This document shows positions 10,450 through 23,200 of a stretch of 64,000 nucleotides of DNA, one piece after another. Source of the stretch: Euptelea pleiosperma (taxonomy: Eukaryota > Streptophyta > Magnoliopsida > Ranunculales > Eupteleaceae); contig CM068548.1 in the NCBI GenBank assembly GCA_035048495.1, positions 12,575,464-12,639,463 on the forward strand, read 5' to 3'. The stretch's first letter is position 1. The number at the start of each line of letters is the position of its first letter. The position numbers and the translations under genes were made by a program. Below the pieces are notes generated by a model, which was not told where the DNA came from, did no database searches, and was given only the letters and a program-made list of their open reading frames with translations.

Positions 10450-10554
10450 ATGTCAATCGACGGTAGTTTCAATCTCGAATCCGCACTCGAGAGATTTCTC
10501 ATTCGTTGTCCCAAACTCGGATGTATTCCCAGATTGAAATCAATCTCACAAAAG
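10450..10554 (+). CDS. MDN1: MDN1 exon 1 (residues 1-35)
   Basis: Starts at the ATG after CCGAAA and reads [20 protein letters not shown] before a CAAAAG|GTACAC donor. The length of 105 bases leaves phase 0. The N-terminal wording resembles plant midasins. Confidence 0.88.
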
Positions 10555-11963
10555 GTACACTGATCACTCTCAGAAAGCTAAGATTTTTTTAACTGCACCT
10601 TATAATTCTTCAATTTGTTTTTTGATTAATTCGTTTAGGGAGATGAATTGACGGAAGAAGAAGTAGTGAATTCGATTGCGGAGATGTTTCTGCACCCGAA
10701 TTATACAATTCCAATGATGGGCTGTTTTCGTCCCGTCGCGCGGAAGATCGTGGATAGAGTGGTGGCTTTACTTCGTATGGTCCCCAGTTTGAAATCAAAT
10801 TCTGATGATGCAATGATGGAAGTTGGTAACGACGAAGTTAACGGGAAGATGGAGGGAAGAGCTGATGAGGATGATGTTTATGTTATTGAGGTTTACGCTA
10901 GAAGTGGGAGGGGTCTGAAGCTTCATGAACTTGCTTGTCTGGCCTTCTGTCGAGCGCTAGACTTGGCACCTTTTCTATTGGGGTAAGTTGCCGTTTCTAT
11001 GCTTCAGTGGCTTTTTCTTCTTCTTCTTCTTGGATTTCAATCACCAATTTTATGGGAATGAGCTGCATTCCGGTTCAGTTAGATTTCTTATGAAAAATAG
11101 ATTTAATTTGTAGCTTCTGTACAAAAATGAAAACAGAGATGGACCTCTTAATTGGGTAGAATTAGTTTACACAGAAGATTGAATTTTTGAATTTCTTTCA
11201 CTCATCTTCTTTTTTTTTTTTTTTTTTTTTTAAATATACGAATTTCCCAGAATATTAAACACAAAAGCATAATGAACAATCAGAATGGCTTATGAATTGC
11301 GATATGAGTTATGTAACAGAACCCCAGATTATAGTTGTTCCTCCAGATGAAAGCGAAACTTCTCTGGTTGTAATTTTGATCTTATATATGTGATTCTTTG
11401 TTACTGAGGCTGCACTGCTGATTGTTCATGTTTCAATTCCCCAAGCTTTTTATCTGTTGACTTAGGAGAAATAGATCCATCGTGGGTGTGGGGTGACAGA
11501 AAGGGTGGAAAAGGGAGAGACAAAGAAGGGCCAGTGTTTGGTGAGAGAAGGTCACCTCGACCTCTCTTGCTGCGCCTTTGTATTTTTGCCAGTTTGGCCT
11601 CTTAATATATCTTATACTTATAAAAAAAAAGAAGGGCTAGTGGATATCCCAGGAGAGCACCATCTCTTAATGACAAGAGGGAGGGAGGGGAGGGAGAACC
11701 GGATTTCTGTGCCAAAATGTGCAATGATAAAAATAATAAAAATATTTGATATATTTGAAAATATTGGCTTTATTTAAGAGATAATATAAAGCTATAAAAC
11801 CTCTTTAAAGAGGTTGGCTTAAATTGATTTAGAAAAATTAAGATTGCTCAGAACAAATTATTTTCTGTTATATTTTTCTTGCAGAAATCACAGAATTACG
11901 TTGAGATTTCTATGAAATTTTGACTTGTACGATTAACTTCATTGGCATTTTAAAATTTAATTT

Positions 11964-12005
<42 letters not shown>

Positions 12006-14164
12006 ACCTTTACTTCTCCACTAAAACAGTTGATAAAAGGAAAATAGCAAGCTTTCGTGTGAGTTGCTTTAAAAAATTATCGAGAATGAACTTTGTGATT
12101 ATCTATTATGATAATCTGAGGTCACTGCCTTGCACAAAATGGAGGTAAAGCCTCAAGAGGTACGTGGAACTGGTAAAGAACCAGTTACGAAGGTCCCAAT
12201 AAAAAATTGGGCAGTTGAGCAACTTCTACGTGGTGTAGGGTCACATGAAATAGTGGAGTACCAACTTACTTTGGGTTTTATAGTGGGAAGGGTTGTCCTT
12301 GTCAGTTGTCATATCACACTTGCAGTTTGCAAACGACATGATCACATTCTTTGATGCTTCCAAGGAAGTGGTGCTGAATCTAAGATGTATTCTTTGATTT
12401 TTTGAAGTGGTTTCTTAGCTTAGGATAAATTTGGGGCAAAGTGTTCTTATTGGCATTGAGAACGATGATGAAGGAATTTTTGGCGAGTGTGCTACCTATT
12501 TGGGGTGTAGATTAGGGACTTTCCTTGTATCCTATCTTGGGCTTTCTTTGGGAGATTGTTCTATTTAGAGGAGCATTTGGATATTGGTGATTGAAAGAGT
12601 GAAGAGGGGACTAGCTAGCTGGAAGGAAAATATCTAATCTTTTGGGGGGATAATTACTTTGATTAATGGTGACTTGTATGAAGAGGTATACATGGTTCCT
12701 CCACCTGGGTTCATTCCACCAGGGGAGTGTGGTAAGGTGTATAGACTGAGAAAGGATCTCTATGGCCTTAAACAGTCTCTGAGAGCCTGGTTTGAGAGAT
12801 TCACTTTAGCAGTGAAGAAGTTGGCTATTCTCAGAGCCAAGTTGATCACATTCTGTTTGTAAAGCACCAAGGGAGAAGCACTACCGCCCTTATTGTCTAC
12901 GTTGATGACATTATCCTAACAGAGAATGATGTAGAAGAGGTGGCCAAGTTGAAGGGTCATGCATAGGAGTTCGAGACTAAAGATCTAATATCTTTCAAGT
13001 ACTTCTGGGTATAGAGGTTGCAAGATCCAGTCAAGGGATCTTCATGTCTCAAAGGAAGTATGTCCTAGATTTGCTAAGAGATTCTGGGAAGCTGGGAGCT
13101 AAGCTAATAGAGACTCTTATAGAGCAGAATCACAAGTTGGACGATGCCAGTGGTGAGCTACTTGAGGATGTAGGGAGTTTTCAGAGATTAGTTGGGAGAT
13201 TGATCTATCTCTCCCTAACTAGACTAGACATTGCGTATGTCGTGAGTGTTATCAATCAGTACATGCACTCACCCAGGGACATTCACTTAGAGGCAACACA
13301 CAGGATCTTGATGTATCTCAAATCTTCCCCTGGTAGAGGCTTACTCTTTAAGAAGAATGGTCAAATGAGGATAGAATCCTATATTGATGCATATTGGGCA
13401 GGTGCTAAAGATGACAAGAGATCTACCTTATTGCACCTTTGTTGGGGGCAATCTGGTTACTTGGAGGAGCAAGAAACAACATGTGGTTGCTAAATCTCAT
13501 ACAGATGCAGAGTTCAGGGCAATGGTCCATGGTTTGTGTGAAATGCTATTTGTTGAAAATCCTAGTGGCTGAATTAGGATTCCCTGTCTCAGGTTCGGTG
13601 AGTTTGTATTGTGATAACAAAGTCGCTATTAGTATTGCTCACAATCCAGTTCAATATGATCGGGCCAAGCATATTGAAGTAGATCGCCACTTCATCAGGG
13701 AAAAGATTGTTTCCGGGGAGGTGTACACTCTTTTTGTTGAACTAGGATTCCTTGGCTTAGGTTCGGTCTGTTTGTATTGCGATAACAAAGCTACTATTAG
13801 TATTGCTCACAATCCAGTTCAACATGATCGGGCCAAGCATATTGAAATGGATTGCCACTTTATTAGGGAAATGATTGTTTTCGAGGAGGTGTGCACTCCT
13901 TTCGTGCTGACAGATAGGCAAGTTGTCGATGTGTTTACTAAAGGAGTTCCTAGTTGGCAACTTCACATTTGTCTTAGTAAGTTGGGCATGAGGGATATCT
14001 ATGCACCAACTTGAGGGGGAGTATTATCATATACGTATTTCATGTATCTTACATGTAAATGGTAGTTCTGTAAATACCTCCCAATATGAGGGGTATACTT
14101 GTCCTTGTAATTTTTTCCCATATAAATAAAATTATGGAGTCATGTGACCTATATATGACATCCT

Positions 14165-14203
<39 letters not shown>

Positions 14204-17200
14204 TCTTCTTCATCTTCTTCTTTCACATCTTGAAACCCTATACCTAACCTAACTTAACCTAGCCTTTGGAATCCTAATTCAACTTCGAACATGTGTCGGA
14301 GTCCGACATGACACATATTCGGGTGCAAAACTTCCAAATTTTGTTTATTTTTTCTTTCATTTCTTGCAAGATACTTAACTTACATTTGGCACAGGTATAA
14401 GTATATCTATCACCTAACACCGATAATATTTAACTGCTTGAATTCTGTTAAGTGGCTTCCCTCTTTGCTCTTGCATGTATGGATATCCACACTTGTATAG
14501 ATAGGCTTCAGTTTTCAGCAATTAATCATTAAAAGCTATGTTGGAGTTTAACTCTTTTGAGCTTAAAATATAATTTTTTTTTGGTTGTTGAATTATCATA
14601 TTGTTTTTATTGCACACTTTTCGACTATTTTCCTAAATTTGCAATATTAAATAGTATGGCATGAGCTCTTACTTTGCTGATTGCAATAAATTTCTTCTAA
14701 TAAAATTTTATCTTGTTTATATTATTCTGCAGCTAACATGTTTTGGTTACATTGTGCAGGTCCGTGTTAAGTTATTTCAAATTTGCTCCTCCTCCTTTCC
14801 AACGCCTTTTGGCAACAGATGCAGCTTCACAACTTAAAGAGAAGGTATTTTTTTTCTTATATTCGTTAAGAAAGTTGTTGTACTTAGTTTTGATCTTCCC
14901 TTTTCTATAAGCAGTTTTGACTTCCTTTGAGATATTATCAATTTTCTCTCAAAACATGTAGCTGTCTAATTAGTCGATACCTTCTTTAATGAAGTTGGAC
15001 TATTATGCTTTTGACTTCCCATTTGTGGATTTTTGGCTATCTATGGTTTCATTCTCTCGTATTGGTATATTAACAGTCACTTTTAGCATGGTTTAGTTTG
15101 ATATTTTCTATTGGAGAAGGGATAATAGTTTTTGGAAAAAAAAATATTCTCATCCCTTTGCTGGTATTACCTTCTTAATAATATCTAATTACATGAATGC
15201 CGTGTAATGTCTAAGATATCATAATTTTGTAGTGACAGATACATTTACATTTATAATGAAATAATTGCCTCCTCTATACATAGTCATCATCATATCAGTA
15301 ACAATGGCTTATTCCAACTATATGCGGTTGTCAATGTGAATCTTGTTCTGCCATTCAATTCAATGTAGAGTAATATCTTATAATAAAGTGTGTGTCCTCG
15401 AAAATATTCTTCTTGCTTCAAACCACGCCCTTTCTGGCTTTTCCTTTCGCCCTTTTAAAGCCTTTAATTTGTGCAAATGTGCCTTCTCATTGGTGCCATC
15501 TTTGGTATTTGCTTGCACTTGCCAAACCCTCTCAATTGACTTCCCCATGTTTTACCCTCTATTGGGGCTGCTCATAGATCCACTCGAATGCGCCTATTTC
15601 TATCCTGTCCGTGTTAGTTTTTCTACTCATCCATCTCAACCTACTAGCTCTACTAAGCTCATTTATGAATATGTTGTTTCTTGATTGCCCAACATTCTAC
15701 TCTATAAAGCATAGCTGGTCTTATTTTTGTCTTGTATAATTTTCCATGTTTGGTTCGTATGTGTACGTAATACTTCGGAAGTCCATCTCCTTGAGGTTTA
15801 AAATATCAGATGGCATGTATATTTAAAGTGTGCTACTTGCATTTGTATGGCATGTATATTTTTTGCATGGCACATAGTTCTCGGTTGCAGTTGCTAATAA
15901 TCATATTTTTCAGTATTCCTGTAGCCTTTTTGGTTCAGGAATTTGATGTTTTATGATCTGATCGTTGCCACTGTCTAACTTCAATTCTCTTTTGCAGAAT
16001 GGAACTAATATATTGGATGCTGTCCGAGCATCCTATCGCCTCCTTCTAATAGAGCCCCAAGTCTTTTCTGAACATTGGGACTGGTCCTTGTTCTTGGATC
16101 TTGTACAGCAGTCTGCAAACTCGGGCAATGATCCAGAGTTTTTCAACAATATCTTGGATATAAGATGGTGTGGGATACAGATTTTGTCTATCATTTTGAA
16201 AATGAGTGATAGAGCAACTGTAAACTTTGGCCTCGGCGTGGAAGAAGCTCTTACTTGCTTATTCCGGTTGGTTTTATTTTATTATTTTCACACATACTGC
16301 TAATTTGATAAAAATTGTATTTCAAATGATTTATGGTGATGCTATAACATCTGTCTTGCTTTTGATGTTTGTAGCTGGGAGGAGTTTTGTCAGGATGTAT
16401 CAGTAGAAAAGGCTGGCTGGTATCTTGAAACTGCTGAACTGGAAATGGGAGGATGTGTTGATGGAAACGGAGATTTAAATCAGGAATACTGTCTGCAGTC
16501 TTTTGGCCTCAGGTCTTTGGCCTTTTCCTCATCACACACATATGAGATTGAGTCATTAAGAAGGAACAAAAGGCTGACAACTTGGTGGGCAGGACACCCA
16601 TTAAAATGAACTATCTATATGTTCTTATTCAGTTGCACTTGGACTTTGCTGTTTTCTTTGTGTGGGCTACCCATTGTGATCATCAGTAACTTTTTTTTTA
16701 CTTTCAGGGACGCGAAATCGGCAGATGGCCCCTTTGTCTTGACTTCAGCTGTGAAGAAGAGCTTTGACATGGTCCTGTTAGCAGTCAGTCAAAAATGGCC
16801 CGTCCTTCTGTATGGTCCTACAGGGGCTGGGAAGTCGGCACTGATCAACAAGTTGGCCCAAGTTAGTGGGAACCGAGGTACTCTTGTTGCCATTTAAATT
16901 TTATCCTGAATGATGCTCTCAACCTTTTTTTTTGTCACACTGTACACCTTTATTTGTCATATCTAGATTTTTTATGTAGCATTTATATGTCCATTACGTG
17001 TCACGCTCATATTCTGAGTTTCTATTTTCATTTTATCTGGCTGTGGTATTTTCTCTTCATGGAAGTTAAAAATGATTTAGTTGTTAAGGCAATGAAAGAA
17101 AATTGAAATAGAAACATTTTGTGTATTCTATTCCTTAAGTTTGTACTCATACCCAAGGTTCAAAACTTTGACTTCGCCCTAAATTTCGATCAATTAAAAT

Positions 17201-20200
17201 TTGAAATTAATTTGGGGAAGTTCAATTTGATTTATAGAGAATCTGTAAAAATTCGTCAATTTTTTGAAGTTTGGAGAATTTTTGCCAAAACGTTGGTAAA
17301 ACATACTATTTTTAAAGATATGATAGAATACGTATAACTCGTTATATCACAAAAACAACAATTTAGGGCAGCATAAGGAAGATTAATATATATTTTTTTT
17401 GATAAGTAAAATCAATATTAGAAAAGAAACATAGCCTACAAGCACCTCGACTGAAATAGGTCGAGCTGACCTACTAGGTTGAGGGAGGACTGAAAAGAAA
17501 CAAAACCCTAGACATAGGGAGGAGCGCCAAGGACATCAATCCCTAGAACAGATAAGGTCCATTCTAAAAACAAAGTCCTCAAAAAAAATACCCCCACATT
17601 CCGAGAAAGCTTTGAACCACATAAATAACAGTCCCTTAATACATAGGATAATCGAGGTTGTGTCTTCGCTTTTGCCCTCGAAAGCCCTCTGGTTTCTTTC
17701 TTTCCATAGGCCCCATACGATGGCAAAAGGCAAAATTCTCCATAGGATGCTGCCTCTAGAGGAGAAAGCTTTAAATTGCCCACAAAGTATAAGATCCATA
17801 AGAGTTCCCGGCATCGCTCAACTCATCCCAAACTTGCAGAGGAAAGAGGATGACACTGCCTTGGCCACATCACAATGTAGCAGAGATGATAAATTGTTTC
17901 TCCGCAATGACGACACATCCAACAATAGTCCAAGATGAAGAAACCTCTGGATCGAAGATGGCTCATTGTCAAAATCTTATCCAGAGAGGCTTCCCAAGTG
18001 AAAAAAAGTCACTTTGGAAGGGATGGAGGAACTCCAGACCATAGAAATAGGAAAATTAGGCCCTCCCGAAGGGTGTAAAACCTCATAGAGGGAGCGAACC
18101 GAGAACGAACCATCTTTGGTCCATATCCACTCTCGTTTGTCATGGCAAAGAGGGCAAAGATGGACATCTTGAAGACGGAGGATCAGTCTAGATAGAGGCT
18201 CTATCTGCCATCGTTAAGGTTCCGTCTGAACCCGAAGTCCCACTCGAGTTCCTCTCCTCCCGAATGAGCACAATCTTTTTCATCTCCGAGAGAGAATATA
18301 GCTCTGGGAAGTCGACACATAAGGGAGCCTCCCCACACCAAAGGTCCTCCCAAAACCCGATCAGATTGCCAGATCCCACCACGAACCGAACGCTCCTGTC
18401 GAAGTCCTGGGTGGCCTTGGAGATTCCCTTCCACACACTGCATCCATAACTAGTGCGAACCATTTTGCTGGACCACCTGAAAAGGGAAGCGCCGTATTTA
18501 CCTGCAATGACCTCCTTCCAAGGGCTAAAGATTTCCTCCCCGAACCTCCAAGCCCATTTGCTCAGAAGAGCATGATTCATTACTTTGAGATTCTTAATGC
18601 CCACCCCATAAACCTTGCTCTTCGAAAGATTAACCTTAAGGCCCGAAACAGCCTCAAAGCAACACAGGAGCCCACGAAGGAATCTCAACTGAGGTATAGA
18701 AGCTCCCAAGAACACGAGGGTATCATCCACAAATTGAAGGTGAGAGATAGTGCAAGTACTAGGGGTCGCTGCCATACCTTCCAACTGGCTTATAGCAACA
18801 ACTCTCGAGAACATTCTCCCCAAAGCCTCCACTACCAGCAAAAACAAGTAGGGCAATAAAGGACCTCCTTGGCGTAACCCTCTGGAGCTTTTGAAGTATC
18901 CTGCTGGAGATCCATTGATGAGGATAGAAAAGGAGGCTGAAGAAATACACTTCCAAATCCAGGACCTCCATTTGCATCCGAAACCCAGCCTACCAAGCAT
19001 GTAGTCCAAAAATTTTCAGTCTACATGGTCATAAGCCTTTTCCATGTTGCTTTTGCAAACAAGCCCCGGGATCCTTAACTTAGTTCTGGAATCAATGCAC
19101 TCGTTAGCTATGAGAACACCGTCCAGGATCTGCCGACCTTGCACGAAAGCCCCCTGAGAAGGAGAGATAACCGATGGCAACATTGCTCTGAACCTTGTGG
19201 CAAGTATCTTCGCAATGATTTTGTACTCACTACCTACCAAATTGATAGGCCTGATATTAGAGATATCAACAACCCCTTGGAACTTCGGAATCAAAGCGAT
19301 GAAAGTACTGTTGAAAGGGAAGTCCAAGAACCCCTCCTCTTGGAATTCCCCTACAACTCTCATAAAATCCTCTCCAACGATCTCCTAGCATTGTTTGAAG
19401 AAAGCAATAGTAAAGCCGTCGGGACCGGGGGCCTTATCTCCAGCCAACTCAGAGATCGCATGCAAGACCTCCTCTTCGTCAAAGGGTTTCCAAACTCTCC
19501 CTGTCTGAACCATTGATCTGATCAAACTCAAGACCGTCTAGCCTAGGTCTATACTAGGTTGATTCAAAGTAAAGATCAGAATAGAAACTCAGTGCTCCTT
19601 CCCTGATGCTTTCCTCCTCTTCTGAGACGTTTCCATGAACTTCGAGCCGAGCTAGATGGTTTCTCCTTCTGTTACTATTGGCCACCTTGTGGAAGTATCT
19701 AGTATTGTTGTCACCTTCCTTTAGCCATCTGACTCTAGATTTTTGTTTTCAACTGATCTCCTCCAACTTCACCGTTTGGTCGTATTCTGCTTTCAGATTC
19801 ACTCTTCTCGTACGGTCCTCCATGGACAAAGGACCATCCTCCTTGTCGGGCAGGGCAATTTCTTCCAGCACAACCCCTTTCTTCTGATCTATTCTGTCAA
19901 ACACCTCGTGGTTCCATAGCTTTATCTTGCCTTTAAGCTTTTTAAGCTTTCGCCTAAAAAAGACCCCCCTCCTTTCTGTCAAAAGTAAAGGACTTTCACC
20001 ATTCCTCCACCTTGATCTTGAACTGGGAGTTGCACAACCACATGTTTTCAAAGTTGAAGGGAGTAGGACGTGAGTTGAAACCCCCACAATTCATAACCAA
20101 AGGGGAGTGATCCGAAGTGGGCATGGGAATAACAAGCAAAGAAGCTCCTTGGAAGTGATCTTCCCAACTGGGGGAAATCAGAAATCTGTCCAATCTGCAT

Positions 20201-23200
20201 AAGGTGGGTTCTTCTTGGTTATTGGACCAAATATATCTACCCCCGTTCATAGGGAGGTCCATGAGAAAGTTGTTAAATAACCATTTACCCCAAAAGATTG
20301 ACCTATTGGGGAAAGGTGAAACAACTATGTATATCAGTGGGTCGTCTGGCCAACACAATACGTGCGTGGGAACAAACCATCTGCTAACACACCCCCTCAG
20401 CGGGAAAACACTCCGCTGGAGACTAACTCGCGACCTCCCATGCCTTAGGGCTCTTATCATGCCTTAGGGCTCTTATACCATTTGTTGGGATCTTTACTAG
20501 GCCTCAAGCTGCCATTCCTCTCGAAAAGATATCTTGTCAGGAGAGGGCAAGCTTTAGCCTTTATACCACGATCGACATCACACCCTGCAGGGCTCTACGA
20601 TTCGATCCCGTGACCCCCAACGGCGATCAACCTCGTACCCGCTGGCGCATTCCGTGATTCGATCCCGTGAGCTTTTAACTCTAATGACGATTGACTTCGC
20701 ACCTACGGACTCGTACGCGGGAACAAACCATCCGCTAACAAAAGTGTCTGTCGATGAAGGCTCCAAAGTCTCTCATACTTTTAGACACTCTCCCCCCAAC
20801 ATTCTTATCGTGCAGAAATTGGATCACATCGAAGTCCCCTCCTAGACACCAAGGATCATACCATAGGCCCTCAATGTCGTCCAATTCTTCCCAGAATTGA
20901 TCCCGATGCATGTTGGTCGAAGGACCATAGACGCCTGTGAGAATCCATGTGAAATGCTCCCCTACACACCAACATCGAATAGAAACCGAGAAGGCCCCTA
21001 CCAAGACATCAAGCACCTCTAGGAATCTGCTATTCCAGATGATAGGGTTGCAACTCGGGCGGGTCGGGTTGGGTTGAGGGTCAACGCTAGCCCAACCCAA
21101 CCCAAGGTCGGGCCTAAATTTTCCAACCCTACGAGTTGGTCGGGTTAGTTGGGTTGGTCGTGTTGGTCAATTTCTTAATTTTTTTATTGGTCGGAAAGAT
21201 TGCTAATTTTTTTTTCATATTAAAATAATTTATTGGTCAATAAAATAACCTTTATGCTAACTATTAAATAATAATAGCTTCATTTCCAACACCTCATGAA
21301 AGAAAGCACGATAATTTAATGATAAGGGAAAAGTTCATTAACTCAAATGTTGGTCAATAAAATAACCGTTATGCTAACCATTAAATAATAGCTTCATTTC
21401 CAACACCTCATGAAAGAAAGCATGATAATTTAATGATAAGGGGAAAGTTCATTAACTCAAAAATAAAGAAAAACAATTGTCAAAGAAAACATGATATTTT
21501 CAATATCAATCGATCACATAAAATGCTAAAATGTAGTTTCAAGGACGTTTTGCAATCTCACATTCTCACATAAGGGTTCTATTTTGTTAAGTACAAACAT
21601 CCATGGGTACGTTGCTACATTTGCCAAAATGTAGTGTGGATGTTTGTTGGTATAGTAATACGTATATGTAGTTTGTATGTCGGGCTCGGGTTGGGTCGAG
21701 TTGGGCCGAGCCTCAACCCTAGCCCAACCCAATTTGATTGTGTTACCAAAAATTTGGCCGAGCCCAACCCAAGTTCTGAAAAGGCTAACCCAACCCAACC
21801 CTAACGTCGAGCTTGGGTTGAGCCTGCCTAAGTTGCAGCCCTACCAAATGATCACGATACCGCCCGCTGTCCCAATAGCTGGAATGTCTTGCCAACCGTA
21901 TTCTTGTTAACCACATAACTCTCGAGTCACAATATGATCCATCTTTTCCATTTTAGTCTCCTAAAGAACCATCACATTAGCCCCCCACCTGTGACACTAA
22001 CTTTTGACCACTGCCATTCTAGCCTTATTAACCAATCCCTGAACGTTCCAAGCTAGAATTTTAAGCTTCATTGATCAACTGATTTTTTCTCCCTCTTCTA
22101 CGGCTACCATAAACTATGGTATCTCCTGATTTAAAAGGACTGGTCAACCTTAGGATTTCTCTGTGGACCTTAGCAGGTCTAATAATAGGGGTTAAGACCC
22201 CTGCCCCCTGACCCTGATTCAACGTTATAACGTCGTCTGCCCCCCTTTTATCTGTTTATGCCTCTGCACATATATTGGGGTCTGCGTTCTTTACACTCTT
22301 CTTATGTGCTTCCTTAGGGCTAACTAACTTGTCACCTTCTAACATTAACGGCTGCCTGAGGTTAGAAAGGGGATCTGTGGGGAGTCCTAAAATGGACAGA
22401 AGTAGCTTTCGGGTGTCTTCTTTGTGATCGTCTGTCGAGAGTCCGAGAGATGTCCCCAACTTCATGATGTTCGCTCGGAACCAAGTGGCTATATTGTTGT
22501 TTATCAAAGGCTGATGTGCTTGAGGCCCTGTCAATCCTGTCTGTCCTGGCAGGATTGCTAAAGCCATTGACGGCTTCCCATCATCCCCAGAATTTATAGC
22601 CTCCTCACCGAATAGAAGAGAATTGGTGTCTACACCCGCCACCGTTGGAAGCCTGGCTAAAGGAGTGACATCCAAGACCGTAGCATTGATAGCTGCAACA
22701 GGCTGAACGCAGTCTGACACTTCCGCAAGAAAATCTCGCGGATGAATAGGTCCGATAGTTCTCTCCCCAACGAAGTCCATATACTTCAAACAATCAGCTG
22801 TACCAGATGCCCCATCCGATGAATTCCCAAGCTGAGTACTCCCTACTGTCTGAATTGGCCGACAAGCCCTAAGAGAAGAAGGAGAATTAGAAGATCTAGA
22901 GGGCGGGAGATCTGTGAAAATATTCTTACCTTTGTCTTGGTTCCTCACTAACAGTCGATCGAACTTGGCTGAACAGGAGAGAGGAGATTGGTTCGGGCTC
23001 TTGGAGATCTCGTCGCAGGTCTGGGATGTTAGAGACGGGTCCCCAACAATTCTAAAGACCTCAGACAAAATAAGGTTGGATCGAGATATTAAAATAGCAT
23101 CATTGACCCGACCCACTTTAGCAATACTCGACCTGCTTCCTTTGACCTGACGATTTAGGTAGCGGTTGCGACCAACACGAAAGTAGTGCCCACCCGTGAC

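Larger units (their letters stand above)
10983..12239. other. MDN1 intron 2, 5' part, mostly unrecognised
   Basis: Holds the small retroinsertion at 11537-11627 and a CT repeat at 11969-12000. A T-run lies near 11210-11230. Otherwise nothing is recognised until the LINE fragment near 12240. Confidence 0.5.
17508..22071 (-). pseudogene. LINE ORF2 (endonuclease, RT, C-terminal domain), broken
   Basis: On the minus strand ORF2 opens [20 protein letters not shown] at 22071. The endonuclease continues [20 protein letters not shown] (split by the hAT insertion), [26 protein letters not shown] and, after the TRIM-like insert, [20 protein letters not shown] with SDHSPLVM (about 20115). [58 protein letters not shown] and QFVDDTLVF (first FADD residues changed to FVDD). 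After SKVYGVGI the text jumps to [20 protein letters not shown], so the thumb region is missing. The C-terminal part reads [20 protein letters not shown] (about 17735-17676). There are many stops. Confidence 0.82.

Noticed and set aside
19139..19516. Plus-strand open frame opposite the LINE RT
   Set aside because: It is the shadow of the minus-strand RT coding region and shows no domain of its own.
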